DNA of 64,000 bases, from positions 124,001 to 188,000 of the forward strand of contig VTFK01000216.1 of NCBI GenBank assembly GCA_009617715.1, in the 5' to 3' direction. Made by a program: the position numbers and the translations under genes. This DNA comes from Plectrocnemia conspersa. Taxonomy: Eukaryota; Arthropoda; Insecta; Trichoptera; Polycentropodidae. This document shows, piece by piece, positions 24,345 through 49,300 of this stretch. The notes under the pieces were generated by a model. The model saw only the letters and a program-made list of their open reading frames with translations. It was not told the DNA's origin and ran no database searches. The stretch's first letter is position 1; each line of letters opens with the position of its first letter.

Positions 24345-27300
24345 ATGGCTAGTACTTTGGCGAAGTTCGTGAAAGCGGCTGCGGCCCCCATGGGGAGCAG
24401 AGCTCGTAAGTAAATCCATTTTGAGGTTATAATTAAAGCTTTTCTTCACTTTACACAGTGCGTCCCGCTCAGTCACGTACTCTGAAAATGTCTGAAAATT
24501 GTATAAACTCACATGAACAAACTATTAAATCCGGTCTAATACATTATAGTCTTGATTCTCATATTATTATTGTTGTTGCTTTAACTCATGATTGTTGAGT
24601 ATACAACAATTTTGTTTAACTGATTGAGGAAATTATAATAAAAACTGACGTGTCCTTGTCGATAAATATGCGATAAAGATGATTTTTGGAATTGTTTTGA
24701 TAAATATAAATTTAAACGATAAAGCGAAGGTCTGATGATATTTTTTATTGAACATGTATGAACAAAATGCTTAAATATTCAGTAGTATTATTGCTAGCGT
24801 TTTTTCCTATCTATTGCAGATTAAGTGAATTCGCCAATCTTATCTATTATCTATTGTAATAGATAAAATTATCAAATCGCTAAATTAAACTAATGACTTA
24901 GATTCAAATATTAGCGCCAGTTTGTATTTACAGAAACTGCCATATAAACGATGGCGCTACTATCGCATTTCAAATATTACTTCCCTTATTTTGTTAAAAA
25001 AATAGATGAATTTTAATTCTGATGATTTAATAAAGTAAAAACAGTATTAAATATTTACATAAAATAGTTACAAATTATTATACTTTCACAAATAAAATAT
25101 ATCGTTTGCCTAACTGTTTTTTTTACTCAAAAGTTAGTTGGTTATTAGAGATGCTTTTTTTAAAATTGATTTGTTTGCCACAAAAGCAAGCGTACGGATT
25201 CTTTTCACATAAATGTATATCAGCTCACAAGAAATTACAATATATTTTTTTCAAAGTACAACCCTTGAAAAGTCACAGCATTTCTTAAATACTGCAAGTC
25301 TGCTTCATTGGTCAACTATCTATAGTCAATTTAAATTTTAACTTAGTGCTGAGAATAAAGTCGTACACAGCCAATGGTGTAGCACCCAATCATCCGCAAT
25401 GTCCCTTGACTCGTTTTCAAAGTCGTTCCATGACATATTTGTAGCGCAGCACAAACTCGACCGATCGAGTTGAAACAAATTTAGACATGCAGCTATGGTC
25501 TTTATTTAAGTATTAATGCTTAGTCGTACTTTGAGATGGATCTCTTATATGCATCGGCTTATTGACTTTTACTATTTAACTAATTAAATTTTTATTACAG
25601 TTTCAAGTGGCAAAAGGATTGTCGCTGCCAATCCAGTCGTTGAAATGGACGGTGATGAGATGACCCGAATCATTTGGGAGAAAATCAAGGAGAGGCTTAT
25701 CTTTCCATACGTACAGGTATTTACATTTATAGCTAAGACAATCGCCCGCAAATCAGAACAAAGTGTTGACGTTTACAATTATGTTGATTTAAGATCGATT
25801 GCAAATACTACGATCTTGGACTCCCTCATAGAGACGCCACCGACGATCAAGTAACCATAGACGCTGCTCATGCCATTTTAAAATACAACGTCGGTATCAA
25901 ATGCGCCACAATCACTCCCGACGAGCAGAGAGTTGAAGAGTTCAAACTCAAAAAAATGTGGTTGAGCCCCAACGGAACCATCCGTAACATCCTCGGCGGC
26001 ACCGTGTTCCGCGAACCGATCATCTGCCAAACCATTCCGAAGTTGGTACCCGGATGGATCAAACCCATCGTTATCGGAAGGCACGCGCACGGAGATCAGT
26101 ACAAAGCTAAAGATTTTGTCATCACAAAACCTGGAAAGGTAGAGATGGTGTACACGGCTGAAGACGGCACTGTTGAAAAATACGATCTGTTCAAATTCAA
26201 TGGTGGCGGAGTTGCCATGGGAATGTACAACACGGACGATTCCATCAAGTCGTTTGCTCATGCCAGTTTCCAAGTGGCGCTGCAGAAGAAATGGCCCTTG
26301 TATTTGTCGACCAAGAATACCATTCTTAAGAAGTACGACGGTCGCTTTAAGGATATCTTCCAAGATATTTATGAAGAGTAAGTTTATCATTGACAATATG
26401 ATTGCTTAAGTTTTGTTATGCTTATGTTTTTCATTTTTTAAAGGACATATAAGAAAGATTTTGAAGCTGCCAAGATTTGGTATGAGCACCGTCTCATTGA
26501 TGATATGGTGGCGCAAGGTTTGAAGAGCTCCGGCGGTTTCGTTTGGTCCTGCAAGAACTACGATGGAGATGTTCAATCTGATATTGTAGCTCAAGTACGT
26601 TGAATTTAAAAAATTGTATATCAGTGATTTCCAAATTCATCTAGAATTAATATTAACCTTATCAACGCCGCAAACTATTAGTATGGCCATACACTACAAG
26701 ATGGGATATTTTTAGTAAAAACAAAATCTATTGAAACTTGTTTGAATATCTATCGATGGCATATTATGATGACGTATAAAATAAATATACAATGTGTCAT
26801 TCAGCTTCCTTAAATGTTGTCACAGGTTAGAGGAGGAGGGGGGACGGAATTGTGCGAGGGGGTGGTTTGTGTGGTCTCCGAAAAAACGTGACATCGCTAA
26901 TTTGTTCATAAGGAAGCCTAGTGTTATTTGAATTTTTTTAATAGAACAGTTTTCCTAAAAGAAATATAATATATAATTCACCAACCTCCAATGTGTAAGC
27001 GTATAATTTATTTACAATATATGCTTATGAATATTGAATACATCTTCTATTATTATTACCATATTTATAAAACTATAGCTGGACAGTTAAAACAGTTATT
27101 TTGAAAATTTTTATATTTTGGCGAGAGGATGGTGAGAGCTAAAAAAAGTCTGGGACTAACGGTATGAAACCGAGGGGGGTTTAAATTTTTTTTTAAAGCC
27201 AGGGTTGTCACATTACAAAATATAATAATAAAATATTTAAAAAATAATTTAGAAGTTAATTAAATACAGACGTATAAAAACATGTCATGTAGTTTTTAGA

Positions 27301-28630
27301 AAAAAAAATATATAAAAATTTTTTCTACACATATATTTTATACAAAAAAATAGATAGTAACAAATTCAATGCAAACGAATAAAAAAATTCATATTACCAG
27401 GGTTGTCACATTAGCTTTAAAAAAAATAAAAAAAAAATAATAAAACATTGTAAAAAAAAATTAAATAAAAAAAATTTTTTTTAAGTAAATTAAATTACAG
27501 GCATATATAAAACATTAAATTAAGATTGTCACAACTTATAAAAAATAATACAAATAAAATTATGAAATATAAAATAACGTCAAGTACACGCCGAACAGGA
27601 GTTGCAATGAATATTAAGAATTTTAGTTAGTAATAGAAGAAACACAACCTTGAAGAGCGACTCTTATTGAATGTCAAACAATTTTTAATTTCTGTAATAT
27701 CAATAATATTTTTAATTTATTATGTTTTAATTTTTTTATCATCTTAATGTCACATAAAACATTTGAAATTAGCTAGTAAAAATGAGTACAAAGTGAAGCG
27801 CGTTTACGCGCTTAGGGCGCAGAAAGGGTTAATCGTGTCATTTACTTAATTTTTCATCTTTTTTTTTATAGATTTATTCATGTCATATTGCACCTTTCGG
27901 AAGAACAATGACGAAATTTAAATTTTTTTTTTGCATAATACGTAAAAAGTTGAGTTGTTCTGATAACAAATTACACCATAAAATAGTTTTTTCTATTAAA
28001 CTTTTCCTGACGTTTCCTTTCAATAATAAAAATTAATTTAAAAGAGAGAATCACTATTTAGATATATTTTCTGGACGTTACATGTGTATAATTTTAAAAT
28101 ATAGTGAACTGTTTGAGAACTACTATCATATATGAATTATATCTAATTTTACATACTATCCACAGGGTTACGGATCATTGGGTATGATGACTTCGGTGCT
28201 CATGTGCCCTGATGGCCGCACAATCGAATCTGAAGCTGCTCATGGAACAGTTACGAGGCATTACAGAGAACATCAAAAGGGAAAACCGACTTCCACGAAC
28301 CCCGTTGCTTCCATTTACGCGTGGACACGTGGTTTGGCTCATCGCGCTGTTCTTGATAATACTCCTGAACTTTCGCAATTTGCAGACTCTCTAGAAAAAG
28401 TATGTACAATATATAAATTTATAATATAAATTCCGATTGATTTTTATTTATATATAATTTAAAAAAAATTGTAGGCGTGCGTCGATTGTATCGACAGCGG
28501 AAAGATGACCAAGGACTTAGCAGCAGCTATTCATGGACTGCCAAATCTTAAAGAAGGAATGTATCTGAACACTGGAGACTTTTTGGAAGCAATCGCTTCG
28601 CAGCTGGAACACAATTTGAAATCTGCATAA
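24345..28630 (+). CDS. IDH2: Isocitrate dehydrogenase [NADP], mitochondrial (six exons, complete)
   Basis: Oxidative decarboxylation of isocitrate to 2-oxoglutarate with reduction of NADP+; homodimer, metal dependent. Exons: 24345-24405, 25601-25716, 25794-26377, 26444-26594, 28166-28399, 28475-28630; 1302 nt, 433 aa, all junctions in phase. The N terminus [20 protein letters not shown] is a typical mitochondrial presequence, so this is the mitochondrial rather than the cytosolic/peroxisomal form. Substrate site: [10 protein letters not shown] (residues 117-126) and [11 protein letters not shown], where R155 corresponds to human IDH2 R172. Metal-binding aspartates lie in [14 protein letters not shown] 2'-phosphate contacts are in [16 protein letters not shown]. 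The C terminus ends HNLKSA. Length matches the family. The 1.6 kb fourth intron holds tandem low-complexity repeats. A 172-codon antisense frame over exon 3 is a shadow. Confidence 0.97.
27195..27560 (+). repeat. Imperfect tandem repeat in IDH2 intron 4
   Basis: CCAGGGTTGTCACATTA occurs near 27202 and 27398, and a shorter AGATTGTCACAACTTA near 27524. Each is followed by A/T-rich AAATAATAA-type sequence and a TTAAATACAGACGTATA / TTAAATTACAGGCATATA block. Unit about 195 bp. Confidence 0.55.
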
Positions 28631-29000
28631 GTTGTAACTAATGCACCTTTGTGATAGTTTAATATACACTATTCCTGGCGAATGTGTTGAAAATGTTCTT
28701 CAATGGATTAAAATGATTGTTCATTGTTTCCTATATTTTATGATAAATATCATTTCAATCGATATGAAGTACAAATTCTAAAAAATGTGAGCCAAATACA
28801 TTTTATTTTTTAATAATGTAATACTGTATCTTTATAATTATTTTTGGCATTTGATATTAAATATTTTATATAATTTATGAAAATGACATGAAGATAACTG
28901 AATATGATTTTACTGATATTTTTAAGAATGGTCACTTCTACAGATGATTAAAATATAAGCTAATTAATGTATTTACTGTATAAATTTCACACGAATCATA

Positions 29001-29056
29001 AATAAATAAAATCATAGATAATGACAAAACCAATATTAAAAATATATGATCAATAA
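29001..29056 (+). terminator. Candidate poly(A) signals of IDH2
   Basis: AATAAATAAA at 29001-29010 and CAATAAAAATAAA near 29051, about 370-420 bases after the IDH2 stop. They lie within 80 bases of the KLHDC4 signal on the other strand. Confidence 0.4.
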
Positions 29057-29085
29057 AAATAAATATTTTTTAATAAGATTTGAGT

Positions 29086-29091
29086 TTTATT
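29086..29091 (-). terminator. Candidate poly(A) signal of KLHDC4
   Basis: TTTATT on the plus strand (AATAAA on the minus), 80 bases past the KLHDC4 stop codon. Confidence 0.45.
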
Positions 29092-29170
29092 TTGTATAAA
29101 TAAAAAACGAATACTTTCTTATTTATAAAAAAAATACATACATAAAAACATGGCATATTATTATTATCGA

Positions 29171-32100
29171 TTATGAAGAATCTGAGTCACCAGATTCATC
29201 ACTTTCATCAGATCCTGATTCATCATCTTCTGAATCGCTTCCACACCATTCCGGTAGATTTTCTTGTGGAATTATTGTCTTCCAACCATCAAGTTTATGG
29301 AGATCTAAATTAAAAATATATATTTCAATATAAAACTATGTAAAAAAATCCGAGACATTCAGGGGGCAAAATTAATATTTCAATAATATTGATAAAAAAA
29401 TTATCTGGGTGCAAAATACAAGGTAAGTCCAAAAATTGTTACATACCTAAAGTATGGATATCGCTCAGTGTGAATTGTTTCTCTCCTTTCTCAATAAGTC
29501 CACCATATAAATACAAAGTTGATTTTTGAACGGCAATCATAGCGTTCATTCTTGGTGATGGTCCTTCAATATTCTTGCTATCGTTGGATTGACTATTTGC
29601 ATTTTGTGTATTTGACGTTGAAGAAGCTCCACCAACGGTCATTGTAAAAACACCATCAGAGCAAACTAAAGATATATAATTAATAATATTAGAATAATGA
29701 CGTTGTTGAAATAATGTAATCACTCCTCGTTTGTTAAAGAAAAAATAATAAAGAAATCGGTATATCAAGTTGAATAAATTAAATCCGAATTGCCTTTTAT
29801 CTATGCTATACATCGATAAGGCATTGTTACTGAGTTTATTATATATTTTTAAATCTTACGTTAGTCCAATGTGCTACAACGGTGTAAACACAATCAACAC
29901 ATACAAGTAGTACCAGACAGTAATCAAAGTCTGTAAATCAATGACATTTATTTTACCTATTATAAACTATTATTACAGTTTATAATCCATAAATATTACT
30001 CGATTTTTTAAATTCATGCGTGCTATAAAGAAAACCTGATCTATCAAAATTATATTATATTTATAAATTAAACACTAACTCCGAATTCCTAGACACCAGA
30101 GTCCATACGGGGTTCGAATTCTGGTGTTAGTCCTCGACTTATACTACTGATCTATCGTGCTGGTTTTATATACAAGAAGGGTCTTATTATTGATAGAATC
30201 AATCTATCCTTGAAAGATTATTAGGTAAAAAAAAAGGAAAAATGTAATATACCTGTAACAGGAGCTTCTTTTTCTTCTTCTTCAACTTCCATAGTATCTT
30301 CGCTTGTAGCATCATCTTGTTTTTTGATAGCCTTCTGAGTTCTCATATTGACTTGATGCCACGTCGCATTTTCCAAATCCAAGCAATGCAAAGTATTGAA
30401 TAATTCACCGGTTAATTCCTCTTCAGTTTCTTCAATATCCTACAAATAAAATAAATATTAATTATAAATACATAAAACACACTGGTGTGAATCGAAAATA
30501 TTCTTTAAGAATTTCCTTCTACTTGATTGAAAAATATCTTTAGATGATTTCACAGCACTTTAAAACATACTAGATTTTTTTAAGAGAAATCGAAATAATT
30601 AAAGATTATTCTTGATAAAACTCATAAGAAAACCAAAGTATGATTAAAGTTAGTAAGCCAAAATCAGAATATTTTAGGTAGTTAGAAGAAAAATGGCATT
30701 TTGTCTAGAGGACGTTTATTTCTGTTACTTATTGAAAAGTTATTATGAAAGATGTTAGCAATTCATAAATACTATAAGCACATTTCTCTACACTTAAAAT
30801 ATAATTTGTGTTTAAGAATTCCACTTCGTATTGATAGAGAAAACAATTATGCTGTAAGACATGTCTTTGTGTTTTTAAGGTGCGGTTTAAATGAGTTAAA
30901 TATTAAAATGTGTAATACTTTTACTAAATTATACATTTTCCATCTTTTTCTACAATTATTCAATTTTTTAATATATGATTAAAAAAAATGTATTTTTAAT
31001 TAATTTTAATCAATTTTTTAATATCTGATTCAAAAAAAAAAATGTATTTTTTGAAGTAATAAATTCTTTAATGTCGTTTTTTATATCCATTTTTGTAAAG
31101 TATTTTTCTTTACCAAAGAACTATGGTAGGGATCTAAATAGATAAGTCGTTTGAAGCAATTTCTGAAGAATACGGTGGGTGAGAAAGGAGATCCCACTAA
31201 AATTCAATGATTTTTTCTATCGTCTTCATGAATACATGAGGTGTAAAATTACCCTTTTTTAATTTATAAGGAAAGGTATTTTTTATGGTCTGAGTCGCTA
31301 TTAAATTAGCTGAACACAATATGTGTCTCGTAATCGTCTGCCTATAATCCAATAACTCGTAATAAATTATGCCTTTCATATCCCACCAAACGCATAACAT
31401 TGCACCCCAATAAGATAATGGGGTGTAATCCAGTTCTTGGGGTTGGAATTGGGGGTTGATAGGAATCCAACCACTGCCTCTTATATCGCGTGTTAAAGTA
31501 AAGGATCCACTTATCATCTTCAGTAACAATTCGACTCAAAAATAAATCTTTCTATTTTAGAATCATTAACTGTTCTAATACCGCGCGAGCATTTTATTGC
31601 TCGATGCGATTACAAATCTCACACAAGTGGCCGCCAAGATCATGCGATTTAATGCCGTTGGATTTTTTGTGGGGTTATGCTAATAGTCCTGTCTAAGTTG
31701 GCAAAGTGAAGCACCTAAAAACAAACATCCGCCAAGTTAAAGCCAAGATAACGCCCGAAATGTACAAAAAAAGTCATTGACCGGCTGCTGCAAAAGGTCC
31801 AGAGGTGGCCATTTAATTGATATTATTTTTTATAATTAATGAAATATTAATCGACAAATGTTCGATTAAAAAAAAAAGTCCAAAGATATCCTTAAATTTG
31901 TGTTTTTTTTTGTTTTAAAGTTTGGAAACTATAGTTAATTATCTTTATTAGGGGGAAAATTTTATTATATAAACTTACTGTAACACCTCCAAATACATAG
32001 CATTTATTTCCAGGAGCTATACATGTTGAGAAGGAACTTCTCGGGGGCGTTGGACGATAAACTCCTCCCTTGAGAGATTCCCAACGAAAAGACATATTTG

Positions 32101-33285
32101 CTTTTGATGCATTTTCGTCAGTTGCATTTAGATTTGATAAGCCAGTCAATCGGAATAAATCTCCATAAGTTACACCTTTATCTATCTTTCCGTCTTGAAC
32201 TCTGGCATAGCCTCCATATACTATAATCTAAAAATGAAATTATAACAAATAAGTATATCTTCTGGTTCTTCATTTAATAAAAAAATAGTTATTATAGTTA
32301 CCGAATTAGAACCACTGGGCATTATCATACATCCACTTCTTGGCGTCGGAGGTATACCAACAGTATCAATTTTTTTCCATATTCGATTATCAGTACAGAA
32401 TATATACAAATCATTGTAATACTTATAGCTTCGTCCATTATCGTGATATCCACCAAATACTCCCAATAATCTGCGGACATTAACCATTCTGTGTCCGGAA
32501 CGACTCGAAGGTCCTCCGGGACTTTCGATCTAAGCATATTTAAATTAATATTTTATTTTATATATTACTATCATCATGTTTGTATGAAATACCTTTTTCC
32601 ATTTTCTTTCAGAAATGTTGAACAACCAAAGATCTTTATAATGATAGAATTGTGTTTCAGTAACACTTGTAAATTCGCCACCGAATATCCAAAGCTCGCC
32701 TCTAAATTAATATTTAAATTATTGAAACATGAACACATTTATTTTATTAAATTCAACATACTTATTCGATGAAAGAGCGATCGTTTGATGAGCACTTCTA
32801 GGAGGTGGAGCTCCGGGAGATTTTAAAATACGCCATTCAGATTTGTTTATGTTAAATATGAACAGATCATTATACACATAAGTCTAAAAATATATATATA
32901 AATATAATTTATTCAATTTTATTTAAATTTATTATTTAAGCACCTTCTTTCCATTATGATTTTCCCCGCCAAACAATATAATTTCATGAGAATTAATCGG
33001 ATGAGGTGTAAATGTAGCATTTACTCTCGGAGATGGAGGTTCGCGAACTACAGATTCTACCACGGCTAAACGTTTAGCTTCTTCGCGTTCAATAGAGGCC
33101 ACAATGTTCTCTATATCATCCTACAAATATTCTTAATAAATATTCAATAATTCAATTGATTAATTGATATGTCATACTTCTCCAAGTTTTGCCAATTCCT
33201 TCTTTCGCTTAGATTCTAACTTCTTTTCGGTTTTAGCAGCGGTTTTTACAGCACCACTGACTTTTTTCTTATCTTTTTTACCCAT
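29171..33285 (-). CDS. KLHDC4: Kelch domain-containing protein 4 (nine exons, complete)
   Basis: A kelch beta-propeller protein whose molecular role is poorly defined. Exons: 33178-33285, 32944-33120, 32762-32883, 32593-32701, 32302-32529, 31979-32227, 30253-30439, 29447-29665, 29171-29304; 1533 nt, 510 aa, phases consistent, close to the vertebrate length. The N terminus is very basic (MGKKDKKKVSGAVKTAAK). Six kelch-like blades follow, each with a hydrophobic-FGG/YGG core: EIILFGGENHNGKK, ELWIFGGEFTS, LLGVFGGYHDNG, IIVYGGYARVQDGK, KCYVFGGVTD and TLYLYGGLIEKGEK. Most carry a downstream DLxxF...W. An acidic EVEEEEKE insert separates blades 5 and 6. The C-terminal tail is Ser/Asp/Glu-rich and ends SGDSDSS. 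An acceptor (ATATTTCAG) just upstream of the ATG suggests a noncoding first exon. Intron 6 is 1.5 kb and carries two mariner fragments. Confidence 0.95.
29855..30164 (-). mobile_element. SINE-like element with tRNA-like head, in KLHDC4 intron 7
   Basis: The minus strand starts CCAGCACGATAGATCAGTAG and TATAAGTCG, then degenerates. The body (ATTACAGTTTATAATCCATA on plus, TACAACGGTGTAAACA farther left) matches the copy near 50.3-50.9 kb in the same order. B-box-like GGTTCGAATTC lies near 30112. No coding capacity. Confidence 0.55.
31197..31545 (-). pseudogene. Mariner transposase fragment in KLHDC4 intron 6
   Basis: Frames read SRIVTEDDKWILYFNTRYKR, then PIPTPRTGLHP, then (one frame over) MLCVWWDMKGIIYYELLDY and QTITRHILCS. 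This is the central catalytic part of a mariner transposase, with the first catalytic Asp in the TEDDKW (family TGDEKW) block. Shifts break it. It ends with NFTPHVFMK-like sequence. Confidence 0.8.
31560..31830 (+). pseudogene. C-terminal mariner-like fragment in KLHDC4 intron 6
   Basis: Plus-strand frames give WPPRSCDLMPLDFL-like sequence near 31630, KHLKTNIRQVKAKITPEMYK near 31710 and VIDRLLQKVQRW near 31770. This is the end of the MNRL-type mariner-like transposase also seen at 22 and 42-43 kb, on the strand opposite to its neighbour fragment. Confidence 0.7.
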
Positions 33286-33481
33286 TATTGAATCTGAAAT
33301 ATTATTATAAATAAGTATGTACTAACAATCACACATCAGAATAATCAATGTTAATTTTTATGATAAAAATTAGAACATAACCTTAAAATTGTTATGAAAT
33401 TATATATAGAATATTAATTTCATTATATCTTGTGTTATTTATAACATCAATTATATATATAGTAGCAATAAAATACATTAC

Positions 33482-33545
33482 CGGTTTTCAGCTGTCAGCA
33501 CGTGTATTTGACAATTTTATTCTTTTATTCAGTTTTGGTCTTAAT
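33482..33545 (-). promoter_or_regulatory. Candidate promoter and noncoding first exon of KLHDC4
   Basis: The minus strand reads CACGTGCTGACAGCTGAAAA followed by CCG|GTAATG, a possible donor at 33482, upstream of the acceptor at about 33294. It contains an E-box CACGTG. Inference only. Confidence 0.3.
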
Positions 33546-34171
33546 CACATTTTTATTAAACATGAAGCTATTCAAAATATTATTTTTATGCAGATAATAA
33601 AATTATAATAAATATATTCAACTATATTTTATTTTATGAATAATTATTAAATATATATTAATAATATATACTTTAAAATAAAGTTATTTTTAAAATAACA
33701 AAAATTAACAAAAGCAAAACTCTTTAACCACAGATATCATCAAGAAAATCATTTGTATGCATTTGGCACATATTTTTATAATTTATATTTGAAAAACATC
33801 TTTATTTATTGAAATCATATTTAAATAATTTATTGCATAATTGGGTGCTCTATCACATATTATCAAAGTGCGAAATAACGTTCAAAAATACCTACCTAGT
33901 AATATAAATATATTTTAGCATATAATAAAAAGGGATTAATTAGTAGGGGATTTATATTAAATATTTTTAAGTAATAAAAATAATTAAATTTCAGTCTTTA
34001 ATTTAATAATAAAATATTATTTTTTATAAATCTCATACATTCAAATATAATTTATTTATATACATACAATTATAATTAATAATTTCGATGACGATACATA
34101 ATAGTGTATTCCATGCACACTGATCACACTGAGTCATTAATAAATATTTAGCGTAATTAAAATTAATCGTG
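33546..34171. other. Spacer between KLHDC4 and ABCC-A
   Basis: Very AT-rich, no gene. TTTATT at 34051-34056 reads as AATAAA on the minus strand, 116 bases after the ABCC-A stop, and is its likely poly(A) signal. Confidence 0.5.
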
Positions 34172-46551
<12,380 letters not shown>

Positions 46552-46555
<4 letters not shown>

Positions 46556-46575
46556 CTTAAAAAAACGATTTTCAT
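46552..46575 (-). promoter_or_regulatory. Upstream mini-ORF overlapping the ABCC-A start codon
   Basis: In the inferred 5' UTR (exon from acceptor TTTTTTTCAG at 46589-46598) an ATG at 46575 opens a seven-codon frame whose TGA overlaps the main ATG as ATGA. Such an arrangement can reduce initiation at the main start or depend on reinitiation. The alternative is a main start of which this is only chance. Confidence 0.4.
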
Positions 46576-47034
46576 CACAATTCTCGCCCTGAAAAAAATA
46601 TTTTATGTAATGAATAATCCTTTACTGTATTTTTAAGCTTAAATAAATTAGGTTATAAAGTATATGTCTGATCTCCAAAATTAAATTTGAGAGTCAATAT
46701 TTCTGAAATTTCCCATTGACATTTAGGCTTTTTTTTATTTAGAAGATAAATATCACTCAATCAAACGTACGTTTTAGTTAGTGACTTGCTTCTCAGATTA
46801 AATTTTCTGAAACCACGGATAAGTAAAAAATTGTGTTATTTTCAAAAATAGTTTCCTTCAAAACATCAACGACTTATAACATTTGGCGAGGATGTGGCTA
46901 ATTAACACAGAGTAAGTAGATAGTTTAAGAAGACCCCTTATTGCGTTTTAAGTTTTAAAATGAGTGAGCTACATAATACCTAGGTTGACAATGATTAACT
47001 GTGGTGAAAGCAAATACATCTGAAGCGTCAATAA

Positions 47035-47330
47035 ATAATTAATATAATTGATTAAATACACACTTCTAATTATTCGAGAATGATATGACGTATATGTACA
47101 TTATATCACGTAGTGACGAGAGGGATTGAGAGATAAGGGCGTGCGGAACGCATGTAACATACGCCATTATCTCTTACTCACTCTCGTCACTTAACACGCG
47201 AGCGAGTGAAAAGGAATGTATCTCACCGTACGCGCCTGATATGTACATATGTAGTCAAAATCACTGATTAATAATATGATTTCATCCATAATTGCTTTGT
47301 CTACATTACTTATTATTATTGCCTTTATTT
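47035..47330 (+). repeat. Segment duplicated at 49085-49300 (MITE-bearing copy)
   Basis: Outside the MITE it matches 49085-49300 block for block: AATTGATTAAAT, TCTAATTAT, ATGACGTA, then TCAAAATCACTGAT and CATAATTGCTTTGTCTACAT. The copy at 49 kb lacks the MITE. Confidence 0.55.
47102..47239. mobile_element. Palindromic MITE, copy 2 (left end eroded)
   Basis: The right arm (CTCACTCTCGTCACTTAACA, then ending CGTACGCGCCTGA) and inner left arm (GTAGTGACGAGAGGGATTGA) match the copy at 786-962. The outer left arm is lost. TATGTACAT flanks both sides (47093-47101 and 47240-47248), a likely target duplication. Confidence 0.7.
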
Positions 47331-49084
47331 TTATATATTGCCATACTAATAATATTATATTGGAACAAGATTTTCATAATAAATAATATGCATTATAGTG
47401 TCAAAAAAAATGAAAGATGAGTATTAATGAAGCAATACATTCCCAGAAAAAACACAATTACCAGTACGACATACACTGAAGAATTTTTGACCTGCAATAT
47501 ACTCAAAATGTGGGCTTATAAGATGTTTTGATACATGTGTGAATTAAACATTTGTTGTAACCACTTGATCTCATATATTTGATTCACTCAAATAGGCTAT
47601 GAATAGAAGCACGTTTAGGTACGGTAAAGAGGTGCAGTAGGATTTAGTCAAAATGTATTTATATTAATCATATAGTAAATTCAATGGAGTCAATGAAGTA
47701 ATTTTTTTAATTGAATCACTATTCTCTTAATAATATAATAAATATAGAAATTGTTAATTATAGGTGTAATGAGCACGCACGATACACCAGGAGACGGTGA
47801 GCAAAAACTAGGGATTGATATATGTCTCTTACACTTTTTCTACACACATAGTGTTTGATATTTCTTTTAAGCTTTTGGCTAAGTAAAGTTGCACTATTGC
47901 CCGGGAGATGGTGTAAATATAATTTCGTTGAGTAAACATTTTTCAAGGTTGTTGTAATCGTGGTATGTTTAATGTTTCAAGTACATTACATTAATTTAAT
48001 ACGAAATAAAATAAAGATAATGAACAAAATTATCAATATAATTATTTTATATACAAAAGTAGTCGAAGTCCAAAGCATTGATATACTAACTTAAATTTAA
48101 ATAATGTATACTGAGCAAGTCCATAATTGCGGATGTCTTAAAATTTATTATAATAAAAATAAGACGACAATATATGAGGTGAATATACTGAGAAATAATA
48201 TTTGTCAAATTCGAGCTGCAGTTGCGTAGAATTAAAGTTTCAAAAGAGGTTCAAACTCGCTACTTATCGTGACCCTACTCTCGACCAAAGAGCAAGAACT
48301 CGAACTCACCCATTATACTGGATTTAAGCAATAATTTTATAGCTCTACGTTATTGATCTGCAGATTATATTGATTGCTACTTTAGTAGTCAATACTTTTT
48401 CAATATGTGTGTATGTTATATATACATATATATAAAATAATATTAGTAATCAGACATAAGATATTATTTCTGGTTGTGATAATACAAGATCTTCAATATC
48501 CTTGAGCTCCTTAATTAATGGAAAAAAACAGGATATTTAAATTATTTATGACTTAAATTTAAATAAAGTTAAATTATCAAATAAAATGTTATTTGAGCGC
48601 ATGGCATAAGTAAGATAAGCTCATAATTCATTGATTTCAAAATAAGATATAACAACTAATATTTAATAGAAAGAAGCAAAGGTTATCAATGTTCAAATGA
48701 TTAATTTTAATTTGTACGATTTTATGGAACAGCTGTTATTGAATTTAGCAGTTAGTAAAAAAAATTAAGTACATAACATAAATCACATAAATACTATTTT
48801 TATGCTAATTAATATTATAAGAATAAAGTTCATTGAGTTGTGTTTTTGTGTTTTAAAAATAAAAAAAACAGTTTAAAAAATTTATTTTGTAACAATTTAT
48901 TTAGACCATTAATTGTGATATAAAATTTGTACTTAAAAAAATAGGTTAAAACAGCATATTATTTATTTTTAATTTTATGACAAAGAGAAAAGATAATTAA
49001 ATTTAATATATTTTTATTTTTAAAGATATACTTTCACATTAATAAGATTATGGTGGAACATCGTTATTTACGCAGAAGTTAAGA

Positions 49085-49300
49085 AATTAATTATAACTGA
49101 TTAAATGTTAACACATCTAATTATACGATTGTATATATGACGTACGTATATACATATATACATATATAATCAAAATCATTGATAAATAAATATATTAATA
49201 CAAAGAAAGATTCTAATTTCTAGTCATAAGATATTGTTGCTTCAATGATTCCATCCACAATTGCTTTGTCTACATTACTTTGATATTATGTACGATGTAC
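49085..49300 (+). repeat. Segment duplicated from the 47 kb region (MITE-free copy)
   Basis: Contains AACTGATTAAAT, TCTAATTATACG, ATGACGTACGTATATAC, TCAAAATCATTGAT and CACAATTGCTTTGTCTACAT in the order seen at 47 kb. It represents the empty site. Confidence 0.55.

Noticed and set aside
25878..26396. 172-codon open frame antisense to IDH2 exon 3
   Set aside because: It lies entirely over a strongly conserved coding exon on the other strand and has no own motif; it is a codon-bias shadow.
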